Shown: positions 8,036 to 14,520 of the stretch, piece by piece | How positions within the stretch are numbered: the stretch's first letter is position 1 | Layout of the letters: the number at the start of each line of letters is the position of its first letter | Assembly (NCBI GenBank): GCA_964461025.1 | Contig: CAYWSE010000088.1 | Location: 1-15,119 of the forward strand | DNA length: 15,119 nucleotides | Reading direction: 5' to 3' | Source of the DNA: JAHBVL01 sp964461025 | GTDB taxonomy: Bacteria; Chloroflexota; Chloroflexia; Thermomicrobiales; UBA6265 | Program-made: the position numbers and the translations under genes | The notes under the pieces: generated by a model | What the model was told of the DNA's origin: nothing | What the model saw: only the letters and a program-made list of their open reading frames with translations | Databases searched by the model: none

Positions 8036-8250
8036 GGCCGTAGTGCTGTCCAACCCGCACAACCGCGAGCAGACGCCGACCAGACTTCCCGGCACGCCAG
8101 CGGGTAGTGTACATGGGCGGCGAGCTGGTCGTCGCATTGCTGGCCGGAGGCATCGAGCAGCATGATCATGTCGCCTCACACGAGGAATCTGAAGAACCGC
8201 GTTCGCTGGCGGGCGTTGGGTGAGTGGCTTCTGAACAGGAGCGGTCAGTC
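8036..8250 (-). promoter_or_regulatory. nhaA 5' leader, candidate structured RNA element
   Basis: This 215-base gap lies between the end of the M20 gene and nhaA. On the minus strand, GCCGGGAAGTCTGGTCGGC (8093-8075) ends about 40 bases before the nhaA ATG and has riboswitch-like wording. CGACGACCAG (8134-8125) can pair with CTGGTCGGCG (8083-8074) at 9 of 10 positions. A local GCCG/CGGC stem inside the motif is a competing fold, and a small CCTC-GTGT-GAGG hairpin lies further upstream. Conserved nhaA leader RNAs (nhaA-I and nhaA-II, described as Li+/Na+-responsive riboswitches) are known in other bacteria. I cannot confirm a match to either consensus from memory, so the assignment is tentative. 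Confidence 0.35.
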
Positions 8251-9681
8251 TCAGGGTGCCGCGAACATTTTTGGATTTCGGGCGCGCCCGATCGAATCAG
8301 ATTCCTGACTCCACTCCGATGCGTCGTCGATCCCCGCCAGCTCTCCGATCAGAGCCACCATTGTCCGGGCGCCGGCGTGGAAGCGGGCGACTTCAAAGCG
8401 TTCGTTGGGGGCGTGATTGCGCTCGTCCGATTGAGCGTAGGGGACGACGAACGACGGCGCACCGAGGATCTGCGTCCAGACGGAGTCCGGCAGACTCCCA
8501 CCCAGCAATGGCACATCGAGCGGTTTTCGCCCAAACCCCAGCTCGACCGCCCGACGCACCGGCTCCGCCATCGGGTGATCGAGCGGAGTCGACGACGGCT
8601 CCATCGACCCCGTCCGCACGATCGTCGCGCCGGGAGCATGCCGCTTCACATGGGCCTCGACCTTCGCGAACAGATCGTCGCACCGCTGATTCGGCACTAA
8701 TCGCATGTCGAGTTTTGCCGACGCTCTGCTGGGGATCACCGTTTTGCTGCCCGGACCCTGATAACCGCTCGTCAGGCCGTTGATCGTCATCGTCGGCCGG
8801 GCGACCAGCCGGTCGTAATAGCTCACCCCTTTCGGCGGCGGCAGTTCGGAAACGCCGATCGACGCCAGGCTCGCCGCCACGTCATCGGGCATCGCCGCGA
8901 TCGCGCTGCGCGCCGCCGGCGAAAGCTCGGCCACGTCGTCGTAAAACCCCTCGACCAGCACTTCGTTGTCGGCGTTCATCATCGTGCCGAGCAGATGCAC
9001 GAGCAACCACGCCGCGTTCGGCGCCACGCCGCCCCAGTTGCCGGAGTGGAGATCGTTCGCCGCTCCCTGCACGTGGATTTCGGCCGACAGCACCCCGCGC
9101 ACGCCGTAGCTGATCTGCGGGAAGGCATCGTTCTGCACCGGTCCGTCCGCAGTGAACACGAGATCGGCCCGCAGCAAATCGCGGTGCTCGCGCACCACAT
9201 CCTCGATGTGCGGACTGCCGATTTCCTCCTCCCCTTCCAGAAGAACTTTCACATTGACCGGCAACTCGCCCACCGTCTCGAACCGGGCCCGGATACCGCA
9301 GATGTTGGCGAAATGCTGCCCTTTGTTGTCGCCTGCGCCACGGCCCAGAATCAGCCCATTCCGCATCACCGGCTCGAACGGCGACGTTTCCCACAGATCG
9401 AGCGGCTCGGGAGGTTGCACATCGTAGTGACCATAGATCAGCAGGGTTGGTTTGCCCGGCTGGTTGCAGCGTTCGCCAAAGACCATCGGGTGCCGCTTTG
9501 TCGGCAGCAACCGTGTCGCCAATCCCGCGCGCTCCAGCAGGGCACGCTCCAGATCGGCGCACTCCGGAACACCAACATCCTGCGCCGAAATACTCGGTTG
9601 CCGGATCAGGGTGAACAGGTCATCGAGATCGCGCTGCCGATGCGTTTCGAGAGACGCCAATACCGCTTCGAGACTGGTCAT
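8251..9681 (-). CDS. M20 family metallopeptidase (dipeptidase, CNDP2/ArgE/DapE-like)
   Basis: The 476-residue cytosolic di-zinc peptidase probably hydrolyses dipeptides or related acyl-amino bonds. It has all the active-site positions of the family: H85 in YGHYDVQPPEP, bridging D118 in RGAGDNKGQ, general base E152 and metal ligand E153 in LEGEEEIGSP, D179 in FTADGP, and H423 in ERNHAPNERF. NDLHSGNWGG (209-218) marks the lid/dimerisation domain of dipeptidase-like members. Start: ATG 9681 has an ideal AAGGAG (minus strand, 9696-9691) 9 bases upstream; the longer ORF start at 9708 has none. Length agrees with the cytosolic dipeptidase subfamily. The exact substrate cannot be told from sequence. 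It appears monocistronic, with a repeat element upstream and the nhaA leader downstream. Confidence 0.94.
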   Translation of the reverse strand: MTSLEAVLASLETHRQRDLDDLFTLIRQPSISAQDVGVPECADLERALLERAGLATRLLPTKRHPMVFGERCNQPGKPTLLIYGHYDVQPPEPLDLWETSPFEPVMRNGLILGRGAGDNKGQHFANICGIRARFETVGELPVNVKVLLEGEEEIGSPHIEDVVREHRDLLRADLVFTADGPVQNDAFPQISYGVRGVLSAEIHVQGAANDLHSGNWGGVAPNAAWLLVHLLGTMMNADNEVLVEGFYDDVAELSPAARSAIAAMPDDVAASLASIGVSELPPPKGVSYYDRLVARPTMTINGLTSGYQGPGSKTVIPSRASAKLDMRLVPNQRCDDLFAKVEAHVKRHAPGATIVRTGSMEPSSTPLDHPMAEPVRRAVELGFGRKPLDVPLLGGSLPDSVWTQILGAPSFVVPYAQSDERNHAPNERFEVARFHAGARTMVALIGELAGIDDASEWSQESDSIGRARNPKMFAAP

Positions 9682-9690
9682 CGGGCGAAA

Positions 9691-9696
9691 CTCCTT
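9691..9696 (-). promoter_or_regulatory. Ribosome binding site deciding the M20 peptidase start
   Basis: AAGGAG on the minus strand lies 9 bases before ATG 9681. It falls inside the longer ORF, so it rules in favour of the internal start. Confidence 0.8.
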
Positions 9697-9741
9697 GCGT
9701 GCGTACATCTATTTCACGGCGGCGCGGCATGAAAATGGCAT

Positions 9742-9864
9742 TGTCATCCCGAGCGAGACGGAGCGCCAGCGGAGTGCAGTCGAAGTATCTCCCGCCGCAG
9801 CGGTAACTCCCAGGCAACGTCGCTTTCTCCCCGAACGAGTGATTCTTCACTCCGTTCAGAATGA
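9742..9864. repeat. Inverted-end dispersed repeat, copy A (MITE/REP-like)
   Basis: This 123-bp non-coding element begins GTCATCCCGAGCG and ends GTTCAGAATGAC, the ends being an imperfect inverted repeat. Its core ATCTCCCGCCGCAGCGG (9786-9802) is identical to the core of copy B at 14391-14407, and both end with GATTCTTC-x-CT-x-CG-x-TCAGAATGACGGG. It occupies most of the 201 bases between the mmpL stop and the start region of the M20 gene. Short ORFs across it are not genes. It carries no transposase, so if mobile it would move in trans. Confidence 0.8.
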
Positions 9865-9910
9865 CGGGTTCCTTCTGGCATCTTCCGACCAATCGCTCCT
9901 GGGTTGGTCC

Positions 9911-12229
9911 TTAGTCTCCCGTCTGCGGATCAAGCGGTGGAGCACCGATCGGCACCGGCGCCAGGATGGGCGGAATAGCAAGGGAGGGGGCGCGTTCCAC
10001 ACGCATATCCGGTAGCCAGCGTAGCCAGTCAGGTAGGTACCAGTTGCGGTCGCCGAGCAACACCATTGCCGAGGGGACCAGGATCGAGCGGACGATTGTG
10101 GCGTCGAGAAGGATTGCGACCCCAAGTCCGAAGCCCAGCTGCTGAATGAAGACCAGGCTGGCCGACGCAAACCCACCAAAAACGGCAACCATGATCAATG
10201 CCGCGCCGGTGATGATCTTCGCTGTCCGCTGCAGTCCGACCGACACCGATTCCTCATTGCGGTGGGTAAGGTCATAGTGCTCCCGGATTCGGGAAAGCAG
10301 AAAAACGTGGTAGTCCATCGAAAGACCAAACAGCACCGCGAACATGAAGAGTGGCAATCCCGCTTCGATGACGTCCGTCTGCTGGAATCCGAAGAAGTCG
10401 ATCAGGTTTCCTTCCTGGAAGACCCACACGATGAGACCGTAGGCCGCGGCGACCGAGAGAACGTTCATGGCGATGGCCTTTGCGGCCACAACCAGGGAGC
10501 GAAACACAATGACCAATAGCACGAAACTCACACCAAGAACGAAGAGAATGACAATCGGCGTGTAGGTGCCGAGAACATCCAGAAAGTCGGCATTGTTCGC
10601 GGTAATGCCCGTCGTCAGAATTCGGCCTGACGGCAGCGAAGCGGCAATGGGCGGGATGATGTCATCTCGCAGCTGTCGAATCGCGACTGTCGCCGCTTCC
10701 GAATCGGGATCGAGATTCATCGGCACGGAGATGAGCGCAATCTGTCCGTCAGCGCTTTCAGTTGTCGTTGCAGGACCATACAGGGAGCGACCGTCGTCGG
10801 TCGTTGCGCTGCCCAGGTTCTCGATGATGGTCGCGATGGCGAGCTCGGTGGCCGGGTCGTCAGCAGATCCCTCCACAACGATTTCAACCGGCGAAATCAG
10901 CCCAGCTGAGAATTCGGAATCGAGGATGTCGAACGCAATCTTTGTTTCCAGCTCGTCCGGGAGTGATGACGCGAAGTTGAAACCTTCGTTCAAATTGAGA
11001 AACGGCGTCGCACACAGAATCAGGAAGCCCCCGGCCAGGACCAGGCTGACAACCGGCCGGCGCATGACAACCCTGCTGGTCGTTCCCCAAAAGCCACGGT
11101 GGACCGTTTCGTGGTCCCAGGCGGCCTGCCTGGCCGCCGTTTCGGCATCGTACTTACGCCGCCGCGGCCAGTCCATTTTGTCGCCGAGCAGAGAAATCAT
11201 GGCGGGAATCAGCGTCAAGGTGGCGGCCACGGCGACACCAACGACCAGGATCGCCCCAACGCTGACCGATCGATAGTCATTGGTGGGCGCGATGAACAGC
11301 CCGGCCAGCGCCAGGATGACGACCATGCCAGAAAACAGCACGGCCCGGCTGGCAGTGCCGCCGGCTCGCTCGATTGCATCGTGCTTGGTCGCTCCCCGAC
11401 GGCGCTCTTCGCGATAACGCTCGACGACGAACAGGGCGTAGTCAATACCGACAGCAAGACCGATCATGGGTATGACGGAATTCACGACGAATGACATTTC
11501 GTTGAACTGACTGAGGATTGCAGCCAGTCCGAAAGCGATGCTGATCGAGACGACCGCCAGGATCAGCGGGACGAGCGCCGCAACGATCGCGCTGAAAAGC
11601 ACAATCAGGATGAGGAGAGCGATACCGGCGCCTATGCTTTCACCACGCGCGATGTCACTTTCAGCCAGAGTGTTGACCTCTTCATTCATGCTGCCGTCGC
11701 CAACCGCCAGGACCGTGAATGCTGGAGCTGCATCCTGCAGGGTATGCGTCAACTCCAGAACCCGGGCGCCGTGGTCGACGGCGTCTTCCACCGATCCGAC
11801 GAGTGTCACAGGAACGATGGTTGTTTTGCGATCGGACGAGACAAGAAGGCTGGCCGCTTGCGGATCTCGTTCGCTGAGCTCGTAATAGTTGACAACGCTG
11901 TCAACCAACTCAGTTTCGGCGCGAAACGCATCGGTGACGCGTTGAACAGTCGCCTGGAAGTCAGCAGCATCAACCGTCAGTCTTGAGGACTGGACGATCA
12001 GTGTTTCCGTGCCTCGGCGTTCCTCGCGAATGCCGTGCTCTTCGAGAAGGGCCCATCCCTGTTGTGATTCCGGATTGTTCAGGAGACCAGCATTGGTCGT
12101 GATGTTGGCGGGCATGAAGGTCTGAGCAACGATTGCCAGGATGAGGATGGAAACCCAGGCGATAAGAACGAGCCAGGGGCGCCGGGAGCTGAATCGAGCC
12201 AGCCCTGAAGTCGAAATGAGACGTTTCAC
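9911..12229 (-). CDS. MMPL/RND-superfamily membrane exporter
   Basis: From GTG 12229 the product has 772 residues and the duplicated RND layout of MmpL/ActII-ORF3 proteins. TM1 is near 20-40. A first extracytoplasmic domain runs to about 195. TM2-6 include GLAVGIDYALFVVERYREE with D263. A second TM/extracytoplasmic unit follows (TM7 near 391-410, domain to about 555). The final helices include GLSMDYHVFLLSRIREHYD with D639. The two GxxxDY motifs carry the proton-relay aspartates of the family, so proton-driven export of a lipid, siderophore or drug is likely; the substrate is unknown. Start: GTG 12229 is preceded by GGAAAGG with 7-base spacing and overlaps the stop of a short upstream ORF (GTGA). 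GTG 12253, which gives 780 residues, has no such site. A divergent tetR and nearby palindromes suggest TetR control. Confidence 0.93.
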   Translation of the reverse strand: MKRLISTSGLARFSSRRPWLVLIAWVSILILAIVAQTFMPANITTNAGLLNNPESQQGWALLEEHGIREERRGTETLIVQSSRLTVDAADFQATVQRVTDAFRAETELVDSVVNYYELSERDPQAASLLVSSDRKTTIVPVTLVGSVEDAVDHGARVLELTHTLQDAAPAFTVLAVGDGSMNEEVNTLAESDIARGESIGAGIALLILIVLFSAIVAALVPLILAVVSISIAFGLAAILSQFNEMSFVVNSVIPMIGLAVGIDYALFVVERYREERRRGATKHDAIERAGGTASRAVLFSGMVVILALAGLFIAPTNDYRSVSVGAILVVGVAVAATLTLIPAMISLLGDKMDWPRRRKYDAETAARQAAWDHETVHRGFWGTTSRVVMRRPVVSLVLAGGFLILCATPFLNLNEGFNFASSLPDELETKIAFDILDSEFSAGLISPVEIVVEGSADDPATELAIATIIENLGSATTDDGRSLYGPATTTESADGQIALISVPMNLDPDSEAATVAIRQLRDDIIPPIAASLPSGRILTTGITANNADFLDVLGTYTPIVILFVLGVSFVLLVIVFRSLVVAAKAIAMNVLSVAAAYGLIVWVFQEGNLIDFFGFQQTDVIEAGLPLFMFAVLFGLSMDYHVFLLSRIREHYDLTHRNEESVSVGLQRTAKIITGAALIMVAVFGGFASASLVFIQQLGFGLGVAILLDATIVRSILVPSAMVLLGDRNWYLPDWLRWLPDMRVERAPSLAIPPILAPVPIGAPPLDPQTGD

Positions 12230-12363
12230 TGCGGCGCCTTTCCGTGCGGACACTGGTGAACAACACCAGCTGGGTGCCCCCAGTCTCCAGGCCAGGGTGA
12301 GAATGTCGCTTCTTCGTTCATCGGTTTCCTTTCTGCCAGATCGATTGCGTCTGCCATGTTCAT
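12226..12363 (-). CDS. Short ORF (45 codons) coupled to mmpL, possible leader peptide or small protein
   Basis: ATG 12363 is preceded by GAAGGA (AAGGA at 12374-12370 on the minus strand) with 6-base spacing. The ORF runs 45 codons to TGA 12228-12226, which overlaps the GTG start of mmpL as GTGA. Two in-frame internal ATGs follow (12357 and 12321), the latter with its own AAAGGA 5 bases upstream, so a 31-residue product is also possible. The peptide starts MNMADAIDLAERKPMNEEA and continues FSPWPGDWGHPAGVVHQCPH before a short basic end. It is hydrophilic with no TM segment. Two Trp, three His and one Cys are noticeable, but I recognise no family. The ribosome binding site and stop/start overlap argue for translation and coupling. 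Chance cannot be excluded at this length. Confidence 0.5.
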   Translation of the reverse strand: MNMADAIDLAERKPMNEEATFSPWPGDWGHPAGVVHQCPHGKAPQ

Positions 12364-12413
12364 GCCAGGTCCTTCGCAGGAGGCACGTCGATTCGTGATC
12401 TTTAAAACGGAGC

Positions 12414-12427
12414 CTTACACCCGTAAG
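12414..12427. promoter_or_regulatory. Candidate TetR operator, mmpL-proximal copy
   Basis: CTTACACCCGTAAG is an imperfect palindrome; its inner 12 bases (TTACACCCGTAA, 12415-12426) differ at two positions from the perfect TTACACGTGTAA 34 bases away. It lies 51 bases upstream of the ATG of the short ORF ahead of mmpL, next to the AT-rich TTTAAA (12401-12406) that may be part of the mmpL -10 region. A repressor bound here would block that promoter. Confidence 0.6.
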
Positions 12428-12444
12428 TTCCGAAACCGGATGGT

Positions 12445-12464
12445 AACATTACACGTGTAAGGTT
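12445..12464. promoter_or_regulatory. Candidate TetR operator, tetR-proximal copy (20-bp palindrome)
   Basis: AACATTACACGTGTAAGGTT is a palindrome with a single mismatched pair (12448/12461) around a perfect TTACACGTGTAA (12449-12460). It ends 25 bases before the tetR ATG. Its size and position are typical of TetR-family operators that autoregulate the repressor and control the divergent exporter. Confidence 0.7.
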
Positions 12465-12489
12465 TCAACCCTGGCAGGGAGTTCTGGCG

Positions 12490-13146
12490 ATGTCCCGGCG
12501 TCCGGCCCTCACTCTGGAACAGATCATCGACGCGGCAGTGCGCGTCGCTGACCGGGGCGGACTCACCCACGTGAGCATGCGAAACGTCGGCAAAGAAGCT
12601 GGTGTCGAGGCGATGTCGCTCTACCACCATCTGGCTGGCAAGGACGCACTGCTCGACGCGTTGGCAAACTGGATTTATACGCAGATCATGCTGCCCGAAT
12701 CACAGCGACCGTGGCGACAGGAGATGGAAGCCCGTGCCGCATCGGCTCGCCGCGCCCTATTGCTGCACCCGTGGGCCCTCGGCCTGATCGGATCGCGCCC
12801 CTCACCTGGACCTGATGAGCTTCGTCACCATGAAGCCGTATTCGCCTGCCTGCGCAGCAACGGCTTTTCCTTGCCAATGGCAATCCACACGGCCTCCGCG
12901 CTCGATGCGTATGTTTATGGTTTTGTGCTCAGCGAGCTCAACATGCCCTTCGACGTGGACGAGCCAATAGACGGATTCATCGACGAGATCCAGCAGATGA
13001 TCCCCGCCAGTGACTACCCCAACCTCGCGGAAACAATCACTGACCACCTCGTCGGTCAGGGTTTTTCCTACGCCAACGAGTTCGATTTCGGGCTCGCTCT
13101 CATCCTCGATGGTCTCGAGCGGCGCCTCGCGGACACGATTGCGTAA
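12490..13146 (+). CDS. TetR/AcrR family transcriptional regulator
   Basis: The 218-residue DNA-binding repressor has an N-terminal helix-turn-helix (about residues 7-55: LTLEQIIDAAVRVADRGG, then MRNVGKEAGVEAMSLYHHLAGKDALLDAL). This is the classic TetR recognition-helix pattern, closest to the TetR subgroup with SLYHHLxxKxxL. The C-terminal ligand domain resembles TetR_C (tetracycline repressor-like) helices. AGGGAG (12476-12481) lies 8 bases before ATG 12490, fixing the start. It is transcribed away from the mmpL unit, and two related palindromes lie in the shared upstream region, so autoregulation and repression of the exporter with release by its substrate is the likely scheme (inference). 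It ends 33 bases from the convergent fdhD stop. Confidence 0.93.
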   Translation: MSRRPALTLEQIIDAAVRVADRGGLTHVSMRNVGKEAGVEAMSLYHHLAGKDALLDALANWIYTQIMLPESQRPWRQEMEARAASARRALLLHPWALGLIGSRPSPGPDELRHHEAVFACLRSNGFSLPMAIHTASALDAYVYGFVLSELNMPFDVDEPIDGFIDEIQQMIPASDYPNLAETITDHLVGQGFSYANEFDFGLALILDGLERRLADTIA

Positions 13147-13179
13147 CCTCGCCATGTATGGTGCTCGATCCCGCTCGCA

Positions 13180-14274
13180 TCAGACGTCGCCCTTCCCACC
13201 GGCAGCGATCCGCCCCGCCCCCGCATAGACATTGAATCGCTCGCCGCGCAGGAAGCCGACCAGGGTCATGCCGAAACGTTGGGCCAGATCGGCGGCCAGA
13301 CTGCTCGGCGCCGACACCGCACACAACACCGGAATGCCGGCCGCCAGCGCTTTCTGGGCGATCTCGAAACTGCTGCGACCGCTGACCATCAGGATGTGCC
13401 TATTTAAAGGAAGCAACCCCTCCAAGAACGCCCAGCCGACCACCTTGTCGACTGCATTGTGCCGGCCGACATCCTCGCGCACCGCCAGCAGCTCACCTTC
13501 CGCGGTGAACAACGCTGCCGCATGCAACCCGCCGGTCGTGGAAAACAACCCCTGCGCCTCCCGCAGCTTCTCGGGCAGCGCCACAATCGTTTCCCATCCG
13601 ACCACCGGTCCCGGACCCAATGGCGCAATCCCCCGCCGTTCGATATCGTCGAGCCGCTCTTTGCCGCACAGCCCGCAGGCGGAGGTCATCGCAAAGTTGC
13701 GAGTGGGTGCATGGGGGATTGTTGATGGTGCATGGTTGATGGTCGATGGTTGATAGTTGATGGTCAATGGTGGGTTGTCGGCAAGCTCAGACTTATCACG
13801 AACCAGCGACGATTCTCCTCGGTCCAAACCACTACTGCCCAGTGCCGAGTGCCCAGTGCCCAGTGCCTCGTCCTGTTGCCTTTTGCCCTTTGCCTTTTGC
13901 CCCTCGCCGAGTGCCGAGTGCCGAGTGCCGAGTGCCCCGTCCCTATTGCCCATTGCCTTTTGCCCATTGCCCCGAAGCACCGCCGTCACAATGTTGTACC
14001 GCTGCTCGGCGTCCTCGCAGTCGAGGCAGTATTCGATCCGGGCGATTTCGTGGCGGGATTCGATGAGACCTTCCGCGAACAGAAAACCAGCGGCGAGCTC
14101 GAAGTCGGCGCCGGGGGTGCGCATCGTTACAGCGATCGGCTGCACATCGTGGCCATGCCGTATACGGATTTCCATCGGCTCTTCGGTCGCCAGCAGGTCG
14201 ATGTGCGAGCGGCTCTTCCCCGCCTCCACCGACCGCATCCGCACCCGGGTTTGTCCGGCCTTCCGCTCGGCCAT
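13180..14274 (-). CDS. fdhD: FdhD, formate dehydrogenase cofactor sulfurtransferase, with repeat-derived internal insertion
   Basis: FdhD passes sulfur from a cysteine desulfurase to the Mo-bis-PGD cofactor of formate dehydrogenase-type enzymes. Family landmarks: EEPMEIRIR, TMRTPGADFELAAGFLFAEG, the CxxC motif TSACGLCGK (Cys 200 and 203), EDVGRHNAVDKVVG, GRSSFEIAQKALAAGIP and GMTLVGFLRGERFNVYAG near the end. The 364-residue product is about 80-90 longer than usual. The excess lies between VLR and RNF (residues 102-191, bases 13971-13702), just before CxxC, and consists almost wholly of translated heptamer repeats (GALGTRHSALG, QKAKGKRQ, TINYQPSTINHAPST). The insertion keeps the frame and has no stop. 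The start is ATG 14274 (GTG 14277 directly precedes it); no good ribosome binding site is visible. The gene lies downstream of an FdhF/YdeP-like oxidoreductase on the same strand, its presumed client. Confidence 0.92.
   Translation of the reverse strand: MAERKAGQTRVRMRSVEAGKSRSHIDLLATEEPMEIRIRHGHDVQPIAVTMRTPGADFELAAGFLFAEGLIESRHEIARIEYCLDCEDAEQRYNIVTAVLRGNGQKAMGNRDGALGTRHSALGEGQKAKGKRQQDEALGTGHSALGSSGLDRGESSLVRDKSELADNPPLTINYQPSTINHAPSTIPHAPTRNFAMTSACGLCGKERLDDIERRGIAPLGPGPVVGWETIVALPEKLREAQGLFSTTGGLHAAALFTAEGELLAVREDVGRHNAVDKVVGWAFLEGLLPLNRHILMVSGRSSFEIAQKALAAGIPVLCAVSAPSSLAADLAQRFGMTLVGFLRGERFNVYAGAGRIAAGGKGDV
13708..13770. repeat. Heptamer array (TTGATGG family) inside fdhD
   Basis: Nine units sit in unbroken register: TGCATGG, GGGATTG, TTGATGG, TGCATGG, TTGATGG, TCGATGG, TTGATAG, TTGATGG, TCAATGG. 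The array is translated on the minus strand as TINYQPSTINHAPSTIPHA. It lies directly before the sequence encoding the conserved RNFAMTSACGLCG segment of FdhD. Confidence 0.9.
13834..13973. repeat. Heptamer array (NTGCCNN family, 20 units) inside fdhD
   Basis: Twenty consecutive heptamers keep register over 140 bases. They run as sub-blocks: AGTGCCC-type, then TTGCCTT/TTGCCCT, then GTGCCGA repeated three times, then TTGCCCA/TTGCCTT. Every unit but a few (CGTCCTG, TCGCCGA, GTCCCTA) contains TGCC at the same place. It is separated from the TTGATGG array by about 63 non-periodic bases. The piece GCCCAGTGCCTCGTC (13858-13872) recurs exactly at 14531-14545 in another array. Confidence 0.92.
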
Positions 14275-14369
14275 CACATTGTCATCCCGTCAGAAGTGCA
14301 TTCATCACGGATGTCGTCCTGATCAAAGTGACCAATGTTCATCGTCCTGCTGCTGCTCCACAAAGCGTT

Positions 14370-14469
14370 GTCACTCTGAGCTTGCGAAGAATCTCCCGCC
14401 GCAGCGGCAAGCGTCCCACGGCGCCGCCCGGAGCCCGAACGAGAGATTCTTCGCTACGCTCAGAATGAC
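14370..14469. repeat. Inverted-end dispersed repeat, copy B (MITE/REP-like)
   Basis: The left arm GTCACTCTGAGCTTGCGAAG plus AATCTC (14370-14395) is an imperfect inverted repeat of the right arm at 14443-14469, which ends CGCTCAGAATGAC. The core ATCTCCCGCCGCAGCGG (14391-14407) is identical to copy A. The middle is GC-rich and differs from copy A. It lies in the 282-base gap between the oxidoreductase gene and fdhD, so any fdhD transcript starting upstream would carry a long hairpin here. A 12-base piece of the element's start, ATTGTCATCCCG, also occurs at 14278-14289 beside the fdhD start. Confidence 0.8.
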
Positions 14470-14520
14470 GGGCAACAATGCTCAGCATAGCGCCCACTTG
14501 TGCGAAGGGGCGGCTTGCTC

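Noticed and set aside
8036..8179. 48-residue N-terminal extension of NhaA
   Set aside because: In frame but Arg/Cys/Pro-rich and absent from the family; the stretch overlaps a possible structured leader. ATG 8035 gives the normal length.
9620..9892. 90-codon minus-strand ORF across the intergenic gap upstream of the M20 gene
   Set aside because: Most of it is a translation of the inverted-end repeat (copy A). Such ORFs recur wherever the repeat does and do not indicate a protein.
12230..12253. GTG 12253 as the mmpL start (780 residues)
   Set aside because: No ribosome binding site precedes it, whereas GTG 12229 has GGAAAGG at 7-base spacing and overlaps the upstream short ORF.
13834..13973. 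CRISPR array or microsatellite-type minisatellite gene
   Set aside because: Units are 7 bases with no spacers and no cas genes nearby, so it is a tandem repeat and not CRISPR.
13180..14274. fdhD as a pseudogene because of the repeat insertion
   Set aside because: The frame is open throughout and all conserved segments on both sides, including CxxC and the C-terminal motifs, are intact.
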